From Thermoguttaceae bacterium (lineage in GTDB: Bacteria > Planctomycetota > Planctomycetia > Pirellulales > Thermoguttaceae), in contig JAGBDD010000163.1 of NCBI GenBank assembly GCA_017937685.1, positions 1-39,454 of the forward strand: a DNA stretch of 39,454 nt, read 5' to 3'. The notes under the pieces were generated by a model, which was not told where the DNA came from, did no database searches, and saw nothing but the letters and a program-made list of their open reading frames with translations. The first letter of the stretch is position 1; every line of letters begins with the position of its first letter. The position numbers and the translations under genes are program-made. Below, piece by piece: positions 1 through 7,370 of the stretch.

Positions 1-408
1 CCGTCGCTTCTTCCGCGGCGTCAGCGTCATCGGCGGAGGCTTCAGCGTCCGCGCTAATCGCGTCCTCCGCGAAAAGCGAATCAAGATCGACGACTTCCGG
101 TTCCGTCGCTTCTTCCGCGGCGTCCGCGTCATCGGCGGAGGTTTCAGCGTCGGCGGTAATCGCGCCTTCCGCGAAAACAGAATCAAGATCGACGACTTCC
201 GGTTCCGTCGCTTCTTCCGCGGCGTCCGCGTCATCGGCGGAGGCTTCGGCGTCGGCGGTAATCGCTTCCTCCGCGAAAACAGAATCAAGATCGACGACTT
301 CCGGCGCCGTCGTTTCCTCCGCGACGACCGATTCATCGGCGGAGGCTTCAACGTCGGCGGCGCTCGCGTCGTCCAAGAAAAGCGAATCAAGACCGTTTTC
401 TTCCGCCG
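1..408 (-). repeat. Four tandem 102-bp coding repeats
   Basis: Units begin at 1, 103, 205 and 307, a period of exactly 102 bp (34 codons). The first three are nearly identical in DNA, with differences mostly at single bases. The fourth has the same length but is diverged (for example acgaccgattc in place of gcgtccgcgtc). The array runs off the left edge, so the copy number is a minimum. The near identity of the DNA points to recent expansion or gene conversion. Confidence 0.9.
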
Positions 409-652
409 CGACAAAATCCGTCGACGCGGCGATCTCCTCTTCGACGCCGTCCGACTCGCGAAGGGAAGTTTCAACGATCGTTTCGTTTTCGTCGACTTCC
501 TCGCGCTCGACGACGGCGACGCTCTCGGAAGCGCGGTTTGTCCGGACGCGAACGTCGTCTTTCGGCGTTCCCCAAATAAAAAGCGCAACCGTTGTCGCCG
601 CCAAACCGACGATAAAAACATACACAAATGTCGCTACGTTAAACCGATGCAT
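1..652 (-). CDS. Membrane-anchored acidic repeat protein (3' end beyond window)
   Basis: This minus-strand reading frame starts at ATG 652-650 and runs open off the left edge, so only the N-terminal 217 codons are seen. It begins MHRFNVATFVYVFIVGLAA, a single membrane segment at about residues 7-27 with a short cytoplasmic head. A linker of about 50 residues follows, then an acidic Ala/Glu/Asp-rich region made of 34-residue repeats, each carrying EVVDLDS(L/V)F. There is no catalytic motif. By composition the repeats are disordered or form a weak helix, and the protein could be an anchored scaffold or a docking partner. The family is not recognised. The frame is convincing because all repeat copies keep phase. 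The C-terminal domain that would reveal the function is missing. Confidence 0.75.
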   Translation of the reverse strand, partial: MHRFNVATFVYVFIVGLAATTVALFIWGTPKDDVRVRTNRASESVAVVEREEVDENETIVETSLRESDGVEEEIAASTDFVAAEENGLDSLFLDDASAADVEASADESVVAEETTAPEVVDLDSVFAEEAITADAEASADDADAAEEATEPEVVDLDSVFAEGAITADAETSADDADAAEEATEPEVVDLDSLFAEDAISADAEASADDADAAEEAT

Positions 653-987
653 TTTCTCTTCCTTTTCGACGCGACGGACGCAAAACCGCAAAATCTCCAT
701 CTCAACATTATTCTTAACGGCTCTATCTCGGCGCGTCGCAATTCCCAAAGGGCCGTTATCATTACCAATAACGGCTACTCGGCAAATTAAATAAAATAGA
801 GAAAAGATCAGCGTTAAAAAAAATAGAAAAACAACGCCGTCTCTTACGATTTTAACAGTTATTACGTCTAAAACATTTTTATCAAAGTCGCTCGACTCCG
901 CGCGACAAACGACGCCGATTATACGGAAAAAATCGAGAAAAGCCGCAAATATCTAAGAGAAACCGGCGAAAAAGAAGAAAAAAGAAT
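653..987. other. Intergenic region with a short inverted repeat
   Basis: No gene is seen here. It is richer in A/T than the flanking genes. The only clear structure is an 8-bp perfect inverted repeat, gccgttat (752-759) and ataacggc (768-775), separated by 8 bases. It lies about 100 bp upstream of the minus-strand start at 652 and could be an operator. There is no T-run, so it does not look like a terminator. Confidence 0.4.
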
Positions 988-1016
988 TTGCCAAAACTTC
1001 AAGTTGGGAGTATCCT
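988..1016 (+). promoter_or_regulatory. Candidate sigma70-type promoter for the small lipoprotein gene
   Basis: TTGCCA (988-993), a 17-base spacer and TATCCT (1011-1016) lie about 130 bp upstream of the lipoprotein ATG. The same TTGCCA -35 with 17-base spacing is found at 29517. This is a consensus match only. Confidence 0.4.
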
Positions 1017-1143
1017 AATAGATGTCGCGCGTCGACGTAAGCGGAAGTCGCGGTCGATTCTTTTCGGCTTTTCCCTCCGGTCTCGCTCGTTCGCGACGCA
1101 ATGTTACCCCTTTGGACAATACGGCCGTTTAAGCGAGCGCAAT

Positions 1144-1452
1144 ATGAAAAAGTCCCTGATCGTTTCCCTTCTGATTCTTGCCGCGTCGACCGCTTTTGTC
1201 GGTTGCAAAAGCGGATTCGGCAGTTGCTTCCGCAACCCCGGTTCCCGCGTCCCCACGGGCGCGATCGCGGAAACCTCCGCCGCCGAAGCCTCGCCGGTCG
1301 CTTACGACGAAGTTGTAATGATGCAAACGAACGGCGTCAACTCCGTTTGCGACCCCTGCGCCCCGAACGCTTGCTCGCCGTGCGACCCGTGCGGTTCCGC
1401 TCGCGGCGCCTCGGCCTCCTATCCTGCGGCGGCTTATCCGGGCGTTCAATGA
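1144..1452 (+). CDS. Small Cys-rich lipoprotein, unknown function
   Basis: A 102-residue product starting MKKSLIVSLLILAASTAF. It has a lipoprotein signal peptide ending in lipobox FVGC (residues 18-21), so Cys21 should be lipidated and the protein anchored in a membrane facing the periplasm. The rest is low in structure. Near the C-terminus is a Cys/Pro cluster, CDPCAPNACSPCDPCG, that could bind metal or form disulfides. An ATG-like start further upstream in the same frame (988) would add a basic N-terminus and hide the signal peptide, so ATG 1144 is preferred. No strong ribosome-binding site is seen. The gene is flanked by gene-poor DNA on both sides. The family is not recognised. Confidence 0.7.
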   Translation: MKKSLIVSLLILAASTAFVGCKSGFGSCFRNPGSRVPTGAIAETSAAEASPVAYDEVVMMQTNGVNSVCDPCAPNACSPCDPCGSARGASASYPAAAYPGVQ

Positions 1453-1928
1453 ATCGTCGAATCGAGCGAATCTTAAACCGTTTATTCCGCTCGGCGACCG
1501 TTCCAACGTCGTCAATTCGTTGTTTTTCCTTTGTTCGACGAATTTAACGCCGGTTTTCCGATTCGCTTTTGTAAAGCGCGACGGCTTCGCGCCCTCGTTC
1601 TTTACTTTTCCGTCCCCCGTTTAACGTCGACGGTCCCCGCCGTCGGCGTTAAAACCGCCGCGTCGTTCGCCGCGCGTCGCGTTTTCCCCCTACCGACGCG
1701 ACGCGTTTTGCGCGTTTCTTTATTATTCGCTCAACGTTCGACGCGGTTTCTTTTGTTCGTCTCTTCTTGTCTCGTTAAATTTTCGCCAAATCTCTTTGCC
1801 AAGAATCAAAATAGCGAAATTTTAACGATTATACTAAACTTTATTGCGTCGCGTCCGATAATTTCCTTAAGAGCGAATCCGCTCTCCTTTTCCTCTTTTT
1901 AGCTTTTCTTTATTTTTACAGGTAACTT
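1453..1928. other. Gap of 476 bp with no gene recognised
   Basis: The plus strand is pyrimidine-rich. Open frames cross it, but their products are Arg/Phe/Leu-rich and look random. TATACT at 1830-1835 could be a -10 box for the next gene, but no convincing -35 lies at the right distance. Confidence 0.4.
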
Positions 1929-2651
1929 ATGCCGACCCCCGACAACCTTGCGCAATTATCGCGCCCCCTTCGCGTCGACCTCGGTTTTTCGCGTTGGGAA
2001 ACCGCGAAACGTCTCCGTTCCGACGCCGAATACGATTTTTACCTCGCTCGCCCGCGCGGTTCGCGCCTCGCGCCCAACGTTATTCTCAAAACGACGACCG
2101 CCCTAACGAGCGCTTCCGTCGTCGGGGCCGCCGCGGTGGAGCGCGATCGTTTCCTCGGTTCGATTCTCTCGCCGCGTCTCCTTCCGACGCTCGACTTTGT
2201 CCGCCCGCGCCCCCTTTCCGCGACCCGCGCGCAACGCGGTTGCGTCGTCGTTCCGATTTTTTCCGGTCGAACGTTGGCGGCGCGTCTCGCCGACGGGGAA
2301 ACCTTCGCATCGGAAACGCTCGACGCGCTTTTTACGCAACTGGCCTCCGCGCTCGCCGCCCTTCATCGAGTCGGTTGGGTCGCCGGCGAACTAACGCCCG
2401 CTCGCGTTCTTCTCGCCGACCCGATCGATCGCGGCGCGCCGTCGACCGCGACGTTGCTCGATTTCTCCGCCGCTCGCCGATTCGAACTCCCTTCGCTTCT
2501 CGCCAAACCGTCGGTCAACCGATTCGACCCCGACTTCGCGCTTCCGCCCGACGTTTTTTACGCCCCGAACGCTTCGCCGGAACGCGACGTTCGCGCTTTG
2601 CGTCGGTTCGTCGAGCGATTAAAAAACGCTTCCGCCTCTTTCGTCCGTTAA
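1929..2651 (+). CDS. Protein kinase-like protein, probably a pseudokinase
   Basis: The 240-residue product follows the order of a Ser/Thr kinase fold. There is a VAIK-like strand (VILK, Lys54), a possible helix C Glu (Glu71), a hinge near VVVPIFSGRTL (107-116), a catalytic-loop equivalent LHRVGWVAGELTPARVLL (145-162) and a DFG equivalent DFS (178-180). SPERDVRALRRFVERL near the end matches the helix F region (sDvyaLG in active kinases). In the catalytic loop the usual HxDLKPxN reads AxELTPAR: the catalytic Asp is Glu and the Lys is Thr. There is no glycine-rich loop, and the length is short for a kinase domain of about 260. The protein is therefore probably a catalytically weak or dead kinase relative. 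It has no membrane segment or sensor domain. A strong terminator follows directly. Confidence 0.65.
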   Translation: MPTPDNLAQLSRPLRVDLGFSRWETAKRLRSDAEYDFYLARPRGSRLAPNVILKTTTALTSASVVGAAAVERDRFLGSILSPRLLPTLDFVRPRPLSATRAQRGCVVVPIFSGRTLAARLADGETFASETLDALFTQLASALAALHRVGWVAGELTPARVLLADPIDRGAPSTATLLDFSAARRFELPSLLAKPSVNRFDPDFALPPDVFYAPNASPERDVRALRRFVERLKNASASFVR

Positions 2652-2652
2652 T

Positions 2653-2687
2653 AAAAAAGCCGTCGAGTTTTCCCCGACGGCTTTTTT
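2653..2687. terminator. Bidirectional intrinsic terminator
   Basis: AAAAAAGCCGTCG (2653-2665) pairs perfectly with CGACGGCTTTTTT (2675-2687) around a 9-base loop. It lies between the convergent pseudokinase and DUF1844 genes and has a T-run on both strands. Confidence 0.9.
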
Positions 2688-2713
2688 ATTTCTCATTTCG
2701 CTCAGCGCCAACG

Positions 2714-3184
2714 TTACTTCGTCGTTCCTTCCGCTTCGCGTCTCGCCTTCTCTTTATTCGCTTCAACAAAAAGCATCCGCAGTTCATGCGCGACGTTCTC
2801 GAGCGTTCGCGTTTCCGTCTCGGTTCGATTTCCTTCCGTTTTCTCCAACAAAAGGTCGACCGCGTCGATAAAATACGCCGCTTGATTCATCATAAAAACC
2901 GATTTTCCGGTCATCGGATTCGGCAAAATCCCCATCGAAACCATCGCCTGTTGCGCGAACGTCGTCGCGATCGTTACCAACGTCGGTTTCGGCAACGGAG
3001 CGTTGAAATCGAAATCTTCCGCCTTGTTATGTTCGCCGCGACAACAGCCTTCGCCGTCGTTATGTCCGCCGCAACACTCGCTTCCGTCCGCATGTCCGCG
3101 ACCGCCGCAACAACCGCCCTCCGCGCCGTTATGTCCGCCGCAACAACAACCTTCTTTTTTCGTTTCGTCGTTTTGTTCGCTCAT
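2714..3184 (-). CDS. DUF1844 protein with a Cys/His/Gly-rich N-terminal extension
   Basis: The 156-residue product has two parts. Residues about 62-145 (LVTIATTFAQQAMVSMGILP onward, with a helical stretch through NQAAYFIDAVDLLLEK) match the DUF1844 family of small helical proteins of unknown function, common in planctomycetes. Residues 1-53 are a low-complexity extension with nine Cys in CCC or CC clusters, four His and many Gly, repeating the pattern CCGGHN. That is the composition of a metal-binding tail; the binding is inference. The start at 3184 is preceded by GGGAG at 9 bases. There is no signal peptide, so the protein is probably cytoplasmic. It converges with the pseudokinase across a shared terminator. 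Confidence 0.75.
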   Translation of the reverse strand: MSEQNDETKKEGCCCGGHNGAEGGCCGGRGHADGSECCGGHNDGEGCCRGEHNKAEDFDFNAPLPKPTLVTIATTFAQQAMVSMGILPNPMTGKSVFMMNQAAYFIDAVDLLLEKTEGNRTETETRTLENVAHELRMLFVEANKEKARREAEGTTK

Positions 3185-3367
3185 TTTGCTCGACTCCCGT
3201 TTGCCTGGAAACGCTCTTTGTCTTTCGCTCGACCGAGCGGCGTTCGCGTTTCCTTCGTTCTTTCCTCTTCGTTCGTCGCCCGCAATCCCGACGACGCGCG
3301 CTCGCCGACCGAACGCTTTTCCTTATTATATCCTCGAAACCCAAGAATGCAAACGAGAAAATCAAAA

Positions 3368-3383
3368 TGTTTCACGTGAAACG
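3368..3383. other. parS: parS-like centromere site (ParB binding)
   Basis: TGTTTCACGTGAAACG matches the bacterial chromosomal parS consensus TGTTTCACGTGAAACA at 15 of 16 positions and contains the perfect 14-bp palindrome GTTTCACGTGAAAC. It lies between two divergent genes. No parA or parB is in the window, and no second copy was seen here. parS sites normally cluster near the replication origin, which agrees with the candidate origin about 17 kb to the right. Confidence 0.85.
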
Positions 3384-3468
3384 TCGCCGCCCCGCTTCCC
3401 GAACGCCGCGCGCCTTTTATAATAAAAGCGTTGTTTTCCCCCGTTCCTTCCTTATTTTTCCCGCGCCT

Positions 3469-4164
3469 ATGTCCTCGCTTCCTTCCTCTTTCTCCGACGC
3501 GGAAATTTCCGCCGCCAAACAAAACGCGCGCCAAGCGATGAAAGCCCGCCTCCGCGCCCTTAACTTCGACCGTCTCGCCGTCGCCGCTCAAATATTCCGA
3601 AATCTCGAACGACTTTCGGAATTTACCGACGCGCAAACGCTCGCCGTCTATCTCGATTTCGGTTTCGAAGCGCCGATTCGCCCATTGCTTCCGCGTCTTT
3701 TCGAACGCAAAAATCGCGTCGTCGCCGCCCCGCGTTGCGTCGGGCGCGAACTTGCGTTTTATCGTCTCGACGCGCCCCGCTTTCTTAACGCCGTTCCCGA
3801 CGCCGCGAGCGCCGTCCCCGGTTTTACCGACCGCGACGCTTTTTCGCCGGAACGTTGTTTCCGCTTAACCGACCTAACGTCCGGCGCGTTCGGAATTTGG
3901 GAACCTCTTCCGAATCCGGCGCGCTTTGTCGCCCCCGACGCGTTCGATCTCGTTCTCGTCCCCGGACTCGCGTTCGACCTCGACGGCGGAAGGCTCGGAC
4001 GCGGCGCCGGTTTTTACGACCGATTCCTCGCGACGCTTCCGAAAAAAACGCGCTTCGTCGGCGTCGCGCTCGACGAGCAACTCGTCGAAAAAACGCCTCG
4101 CGACGCGTTCGATCTCCCGGTCGACGCGCTCGCGACGCCGTCCCGACTCGTCGTTTTCCGTTAA
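3469..4164 (+). CDS. 5-formyltetrahydrofolate cyclo-ligase
   Basis: The product converts 5-formyl-THF to 5,10-methenyl-THF with ATP (folate one-carbon metabolism, cytoplasm). It shows the family landmarks: an N-terminal helix with conserved basic residues (AKQNARQAMKARLRAL), the central LAVYLDFGFEAPIRPLLPRL, GAFGIWEP, LVLVPGLAFDLDGGRLGRG and the signature GRGAGFYDRFL near the C-terminus. From ATG 3469 the protein is 231 residues, slightly longer than the usual 180-200. An upstream in-frame ATG (3367) lies inside the parS palindrome and would add 34 basic residues, so it is rejected. The gene is monocistronic here. Function is assigned with good confidence from the C-terminal signature. Confidence 0.88.
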   Translation: MSSLPSSFSDAEISAAKQNARQAMKARLRALNFDRLAVAAQIFRNLERLSEFTDAQTLAVYLDFGFEAPIRPLLPRLFERKNRVVAAPRCVGRELAFYRLDAPRFLNAVPDAASAVPGFTDRDAFSPERCFRLTDLTSGAFGIWEPLPNPARFVAPDAFDLVLVPGLAFDLDGGRLGRGAGFYDRFLATLPKKTRFVGVALDEQLVEKTPRDAFDLPVDALATPSRLVVFR

Positions 4165-4311
4165 CGGCGAGTCCGGCGAACCGTCGCGTTCCGACGAACA
4201 AGGAACGCGACGTCGAACGTCGACCTTCCTCGCCCCAACGCGTGTTCTCTCTTACTCTCGCCTTTTTTCTTTATTTTGCGCTCGGGCGACTTATTTTTTC
4301 AGAACTTTAAA

Positions 4312-4367
4312 AAAAATCCTAAAAATCGACAAATTTCACTAGGATTTTTCGACAAATAAGCTAAAAT
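4312..4367 (+). promoter_or_regulatory. Promoter with flanking inverted repeat before the helical-repeat gene
   Basis: AAAAATCCTA (4312-4321) and TAGGATTTTT (4340-4349) form a perfect 10-bp inverted repeat with an 18-base centre. TCGACAAAT is also repeated directly (4326-4334 and 4350-4358). TAAAAT at 4362-4367 is a likely -10 box, placing the right arm over the -35 region. No good -35 hexamer is visible, which is consistent with an activator or repressor site. The 107-base leader that follows shows nothing else. Confidence 0.45.
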
Positions 4368-4473
4368 AAAGTAAACGAACGTTCTCGCGATATTGAAACC
4401 GCGCGCGTTCCCTTCACCCGATCGCCCGTCGCGACCGACGGCGCTAACGAAAAGTCAATTAGAAAGCGCACTT

Positions 4474-6213
4474 ATGCTGAAACGCATTTCCCTTTTAGCT
4501 CTCGGAGTCGCCGGCGCCCTCGCGTTGGAATCGACGCCCGTTTTCGCTCAAGAAGCTCCCGCCGCTCAACCGGCTGCCCTCTCCCTCGACGGAATTATGG
4601 GCGAAGAAGCCGCGCCCGTCGCGCCGGCGTTCGACAAATCCGTCCTCGAAGCGCCGAAAAACGCGACTCCGGACGAACTTTTCGCCTTCGTCGACACGCT
4701 TCAAGAAAAACTTCCGCAACCGAAATCGCAAGAAGAACTTTATCAAATCGTCGACGCGCTTTCGGAAGCCTATCTTAAAATCGCCGACCAAATTTTGGCC
4801 GCGAAAGACTTGACGCCGGAGCAAAAAGACCGCGCGACGCAACTGAAAGTCGTCGCGCTGACCAGCCGCGCCAACGTCGACCCGAAAGCCGCCGACGCGC
4901 TGAACGCCCTCGTCGACGAAACGCTCAAAAACGCGAAAACGACCGACGAACTCGTCAAAGCGTATCAGCTGAAATTGCAAGTGATCGACGCGAGCGAAGA
5001 CGACCCGACCGCTAAGATCGACGCGCTCGCCGACGAAATGCTCGCCCGCGCCGAAGAAGACCTTCAGGTTTTCGCCGTCGAAGTCAAAGCGCGTTCCTTC
5101 CTGACCGCGACGCAAACGACCGGCCTCGTCGACCCGACCGTTTTCGAGTTCGCCGACAAAATCGTCGCCGATAAAAAACGCGCCGCCGCCGTCGTCGAAA
5201 AAGCGCTCGAAATGAAACTCGTCGCGCTCGTCGTCGCCGCCGAACTCGAAAAAGAAAAAGGCGAAAAAGCCGACGCGAAATACGCCGCCGACGCCGAAAA
5301 ACTCTTCGCGCAACTTCTCGACGGCAAATATTCCGACGCGACGAAGAAAACCGTTTACCAACTGCGTCTTCAAACGCTCCTCGAAGCGCATAAGCAAGGC
5401 GACGCCGACGCGACCGCCAAACTTGAAGACCTCGTCGAACGTCTCAAGAAAGAAACCGACGCCGAACTGCAAAATCTCGCCGTTTCGGTCAAAGGGCAAC
5501 TCTTGATCGACGCCGCGCAAAAAGACGAAAAAGCCGTCGCCGCGCTCGACAAGTTCGCCGACGAAACGCTCGCGCTCGCGCAAGAAAAACCGGAATTGAA
5601 AACGCAAGCGATCGGTCTTAAAATTCAAGCCTTTACGGTCAAAAAAGACGTCGACGGCTTGCTGAAATTCGTCGACGCGCAAATCGCCGAAGCCGACGCG
5701 CAACTCAAAGCCCAATTAATGCGCGTTAAACTGTCGCTGATTCAACAAAAAATCGCCGCCGATCCGGAAGCGTTCGCGCAATTCGAAAAATTCCTCGAAG
5801 AAACGGCGAAAGACCCGGCGTTCGAAAGCGCCGTTTCGCAACTTTACGCCGCTCGCGTCGCCGCGCAACTGAACGCGCTCGCCGAAAAAGGCGCGACGCA
5901 AGCCGACTTCGACAAGTTTGTCGCCGACTTCAAAGCGGAAATCGAAAAACGTCCGGAATCGTTAACCGCGCTCTTGATGGGTCGCGCCGCGCTCGATCAA
6001 ATCGGCGAACAACTGAAGAAGCCGGAACTTTTCGTCGAAACGTTCGACGCGATCGTCGCTTACTGCAAAGCGTCGAAAAACGAAACGCTCCAAACGCTCG
6101 CTGAAAACCTCGAAGCGTATTCCGCGCAAATGCGTCAAATGGAAGAGCAACTGAAAGCGGAAGCCGAAGCCGCTCCGGAAGCCGCCGAAGCGCCCGCCGA
6201 CGCGGAAAAATAA
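4474..6213 (+). CDS. Exported alpha-helical repeat protein, unknown function
   Basis: From ATG 4474 the product is 579 residues and starts with a clear signal peptide, MLKRISLLALGVAGALAL, with cleavage probably after VFAQ. An in-frame ATG at 4393 would bury the signal peptide. The mature protein is rich in Ala, Lys, Glu and Asp and consists of about ten or eleven degenerate helical-hairpin units of 36-44 residues. The pattern is roughly A..L..L.DE.L..A....EL...A...K.Q.L....; examples are LDKFADETLALAQEKPELKT and LEDLVERLKKETDAELQN. This is reminiscent of TPR-like solenoids but does not fit the TPR consensus. It ends in an Ala/Glu/Pro tail. There is no catalytic motif. A periplasmic scaffold or binding solenoid is an inference. 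Leu is mainly CTC/CTT, as in other plus-strand genes left of 20 kb. Confidence 0.8.
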   Translation: MLKRISLLALGVAGALALESTPVFAQEAPAAQPAALSLDGIMGEEAAPVAPAFDKSVLEAPKNATPDELFAFVDTLQEKLPQPKSQEELYQIVDALSEAYLKIADQILAAKDLTPEQKDRATQLKVVALTSRANVDPKAADALNALVDETLKNAKTTDELVKAYQLKLQVIDASEDDPTAKIDALADEMLARAEEDLQVFAVEVKARSFLTATQTTGLVDPTVFEFADKIVADKKRAAAVVEKALEMKLVALVVAAELEKEKGEKADAKYAADAEKLFAQLLDGKYSDATKKTVYQLRLQTLLEAHKQGDADATAKLEDLVERLKKETDAELQNLAVSVKGQLLIDAAQKDEKAVAALDKFADETLALAQEKPELKTQAIGLKIQAFTVKKDVDGLLKFVDAQIAEADAQLKAQLMRVKLSLIQQKIAADPEAFAQFEKFLEETAKDPAFESAVSQLYAARVAAQLNALAEKGATQADFDKFVADFKAEIEKRPESLTALLMGRAALDQIGEQLKKPELFVETFDAIVAYCKASKNETLQTLAENLEAYSAQMRQMEEQLKAEAEAAPEAAEAPADAEK

Positions 6214-6265
6214 TCGCCCCGCCGTTTACCAACGTTCGTCCGACGCTCGGTCGAACGGCGATAAA

Positions 6266-6297
6266 AAAAACCTTGCGATTCGCGTCGCAAGGTTTTT
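6266..6297. terminator. Bidirectional intrinsic terminator
   Basis: AAAAACCTTGCGA (6266-6278) pairs with TCGCAAGGTTTTT (6285-6297) around a 6-base loop, between the convergent helical-repeat gene and csrA. Confidence 0.88.
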
Positions 6298-6326
6298 GTT
6301 TTGTCAAAATTCAATTCGCGTCTTTT

Positions 6327-6566
6327 TTAAGCGGCCGGGCGTTCGACGCAAAGCGCGTCGTCGTCCAACGTCGCCTCAAACTCGAACGTTTGAGCCGCCG
6401 CAACGTTCTTCGCTTCGTCTTTTTCCCGCAACTCGGCGCGCAAAATCGACGCGTTTTCCGCCGCGACGCCAATTCGCACCTTATTGCCGCAAATCCGAAC
6501 GACCGTTACAACGACTCCGCCGCCGACGCAAACCGACTCGCCTTCCCGTCTCGACAACACCAACAT
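6327..6566 (-). CDS. csrA: CsrA family RNA-binding regulator
   Basis: The product is a post-transcriptional regulator that binds GGA motifs in mRNA leaders and controls translation and stability. The protein starts MLVLSRREGESVCVGGGVVV, the canonical CsrA N-terminus, and continues with VRIGVAAENASILRAEL (normally VRIGI.AP..v.vhR.El). At 79 residues it has an extension of about 20 beyond the usual 55-65-residue core. The start at 6566 is fixed by the Shine-Dalgarno AAAGGAG five bases upstream; an in-frame ATG nine codons earlier has no such site. The PxxV..HR part reads ENASILRAE, so the consensus Pro and His are not kept. The gene ends toward a terminator shared with the helical-repeat gene. 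Confidence 0.9.
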   Translation of the reverse strand: MLVLSRREGESVCVGGGVVVTVVRICGNKVRIGVAAENASILRAELREKDEAKNVAAAQTFEFEATLDDDALCVERPAA

Positions 6567-6722
6567 ACCTACTCCTTTAATTTTCGCGGCCAATCCTTAG
6601 CCTTATTTGACGCGTCGCGCCGTTTTTCGCGCTCCAACGCTTTTCTCTTCATCGAAAAGAAAAGGTTAAAACTTCGCGGAAAACCGAAAAAATTTCCGTT
6701 TTTCCTTGTTCCCGCGCTTTTT

Positions 6723-7040
6723 TTAATTTTCAGTCGAACTTTCGACGCTTTCGAGAACCAACGGCGAATCGTCGAGCGTCGTTTGTCGATACCGTTCGCC
6801 GCGCGGGCCGTAAAAAAACACGCGGTTTTTCTGCTTTTCCCAAATCGCCGTGAAATTAACGGTGCGCGGCCCGTGCACGCAGAACATCATTCCGCAAACG
6901 TCGCCGTTATTTCGTCGAATTTCGGTTTCCGACGTCGGAAAAGCGTCGGTCAAAAGTTCGTGATCGCTGCAAAGTGTCGCGTACACGTACTTTTGCAGTT
7001 CGTCGAGCGTTTTAATCGACGAGATATTGTTGCTAACCAT
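6723..7040 (-). CDS. Small conserved-looking protein, unknown function
   Basis: From ATG 7040 the product is 105 residues, starting MVSNNISSIKTLDELQKYVY. AGGA lies six bases before this ATG. A longer in-frame start (7259) would run through a terminator-like hairpin and an Arg-rich segment, so it is rejected. The sequence is mixed alpha/beta with a hydrophobic core (CGMMFCVHGPRTVNFTAIWE, then VFFYGPRGERY), and no signal peptide is seen. The gene sits 156 bp upstream of csrA on the same strand and may share its transcript. The family is not recognised. Confidence 0.65.
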   Translation of the reverse strand: MVSNNISSIKTLDELQKYVYATLCSDHELLTDAFPTSETEIRRNNGDVCGMMFCVHGPRTVNFTAIWEKQKNRVFFYGPRGERYRQTTLDDSPLVLESVESSTEN

Positions 7041-7210
7041 ATTGTCCTGGAACGTTATACTAAAACCAAGGGGGGAGGTTGGCGAGAAACTTTGCGCGCC
7101 AAGTTGCCGCGTCCGATTAAAGACAGGTAAACTAGGAAAAATACGCAAGGTTTTATCGTCCGATATTAAAAGTATCGGCCAAGAAGCGCGGGTTCTTCGA
7201 GAGTTTTTAA

Positions 7211-7239
7211 GAAAAAAAGACGCGTTTTTTTGCGCGTCT
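7211..7239 (-). terminator. Intrinsic terminator for the M24 peptidase gene
   Basis: Read on the minus strand, AGACGCG (7239-7233) pairs with CGCGTCT (7224-7218), followed by a T-run ending at 7212. It lies about 130 bp past the stop codon of the aminopeptidase gene. Confidence 0.7.
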
Positions 7240-7370
7240 CCCCTAATGCAAAGAATCAAAAAAAACCGCGTCGCCCCGGTATTTCCTACATTTGGTCAAG
7301 AGCAAAATCAAAACGAACGCTCGCCGCCGCGACGGTCCGCGTTCGCTCGTCTTCTTTTACGCTTCGACTT

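Noticed and set aside
1..408. CRISPR array
   Set aside because: The repeats are 102 bp, contiguous without unique spacers and in coding phase.
988..1143. N-terminal extension of the small lipoprotein from the start at 988
   Set aside because: It is Arg/Ser-rich, precedes a clear lipoprotein signal peptide and overlaps the candidate promoter.
1531..1902. A 123-codon open frame in the gap before the pseudokinase
   Set aside because: Composition looks random (Arg, Phe, Ser runs), there is no ribosome-binding site and no motif.
4495..5715. A 406-codon minus-strand open frame inside the helical-repeat gene
   Set aside because: It is the antisense shadow of repeated Glu/Lys/Ala codons, giving a Phe/Arg/Val-rich product without signal or motif.
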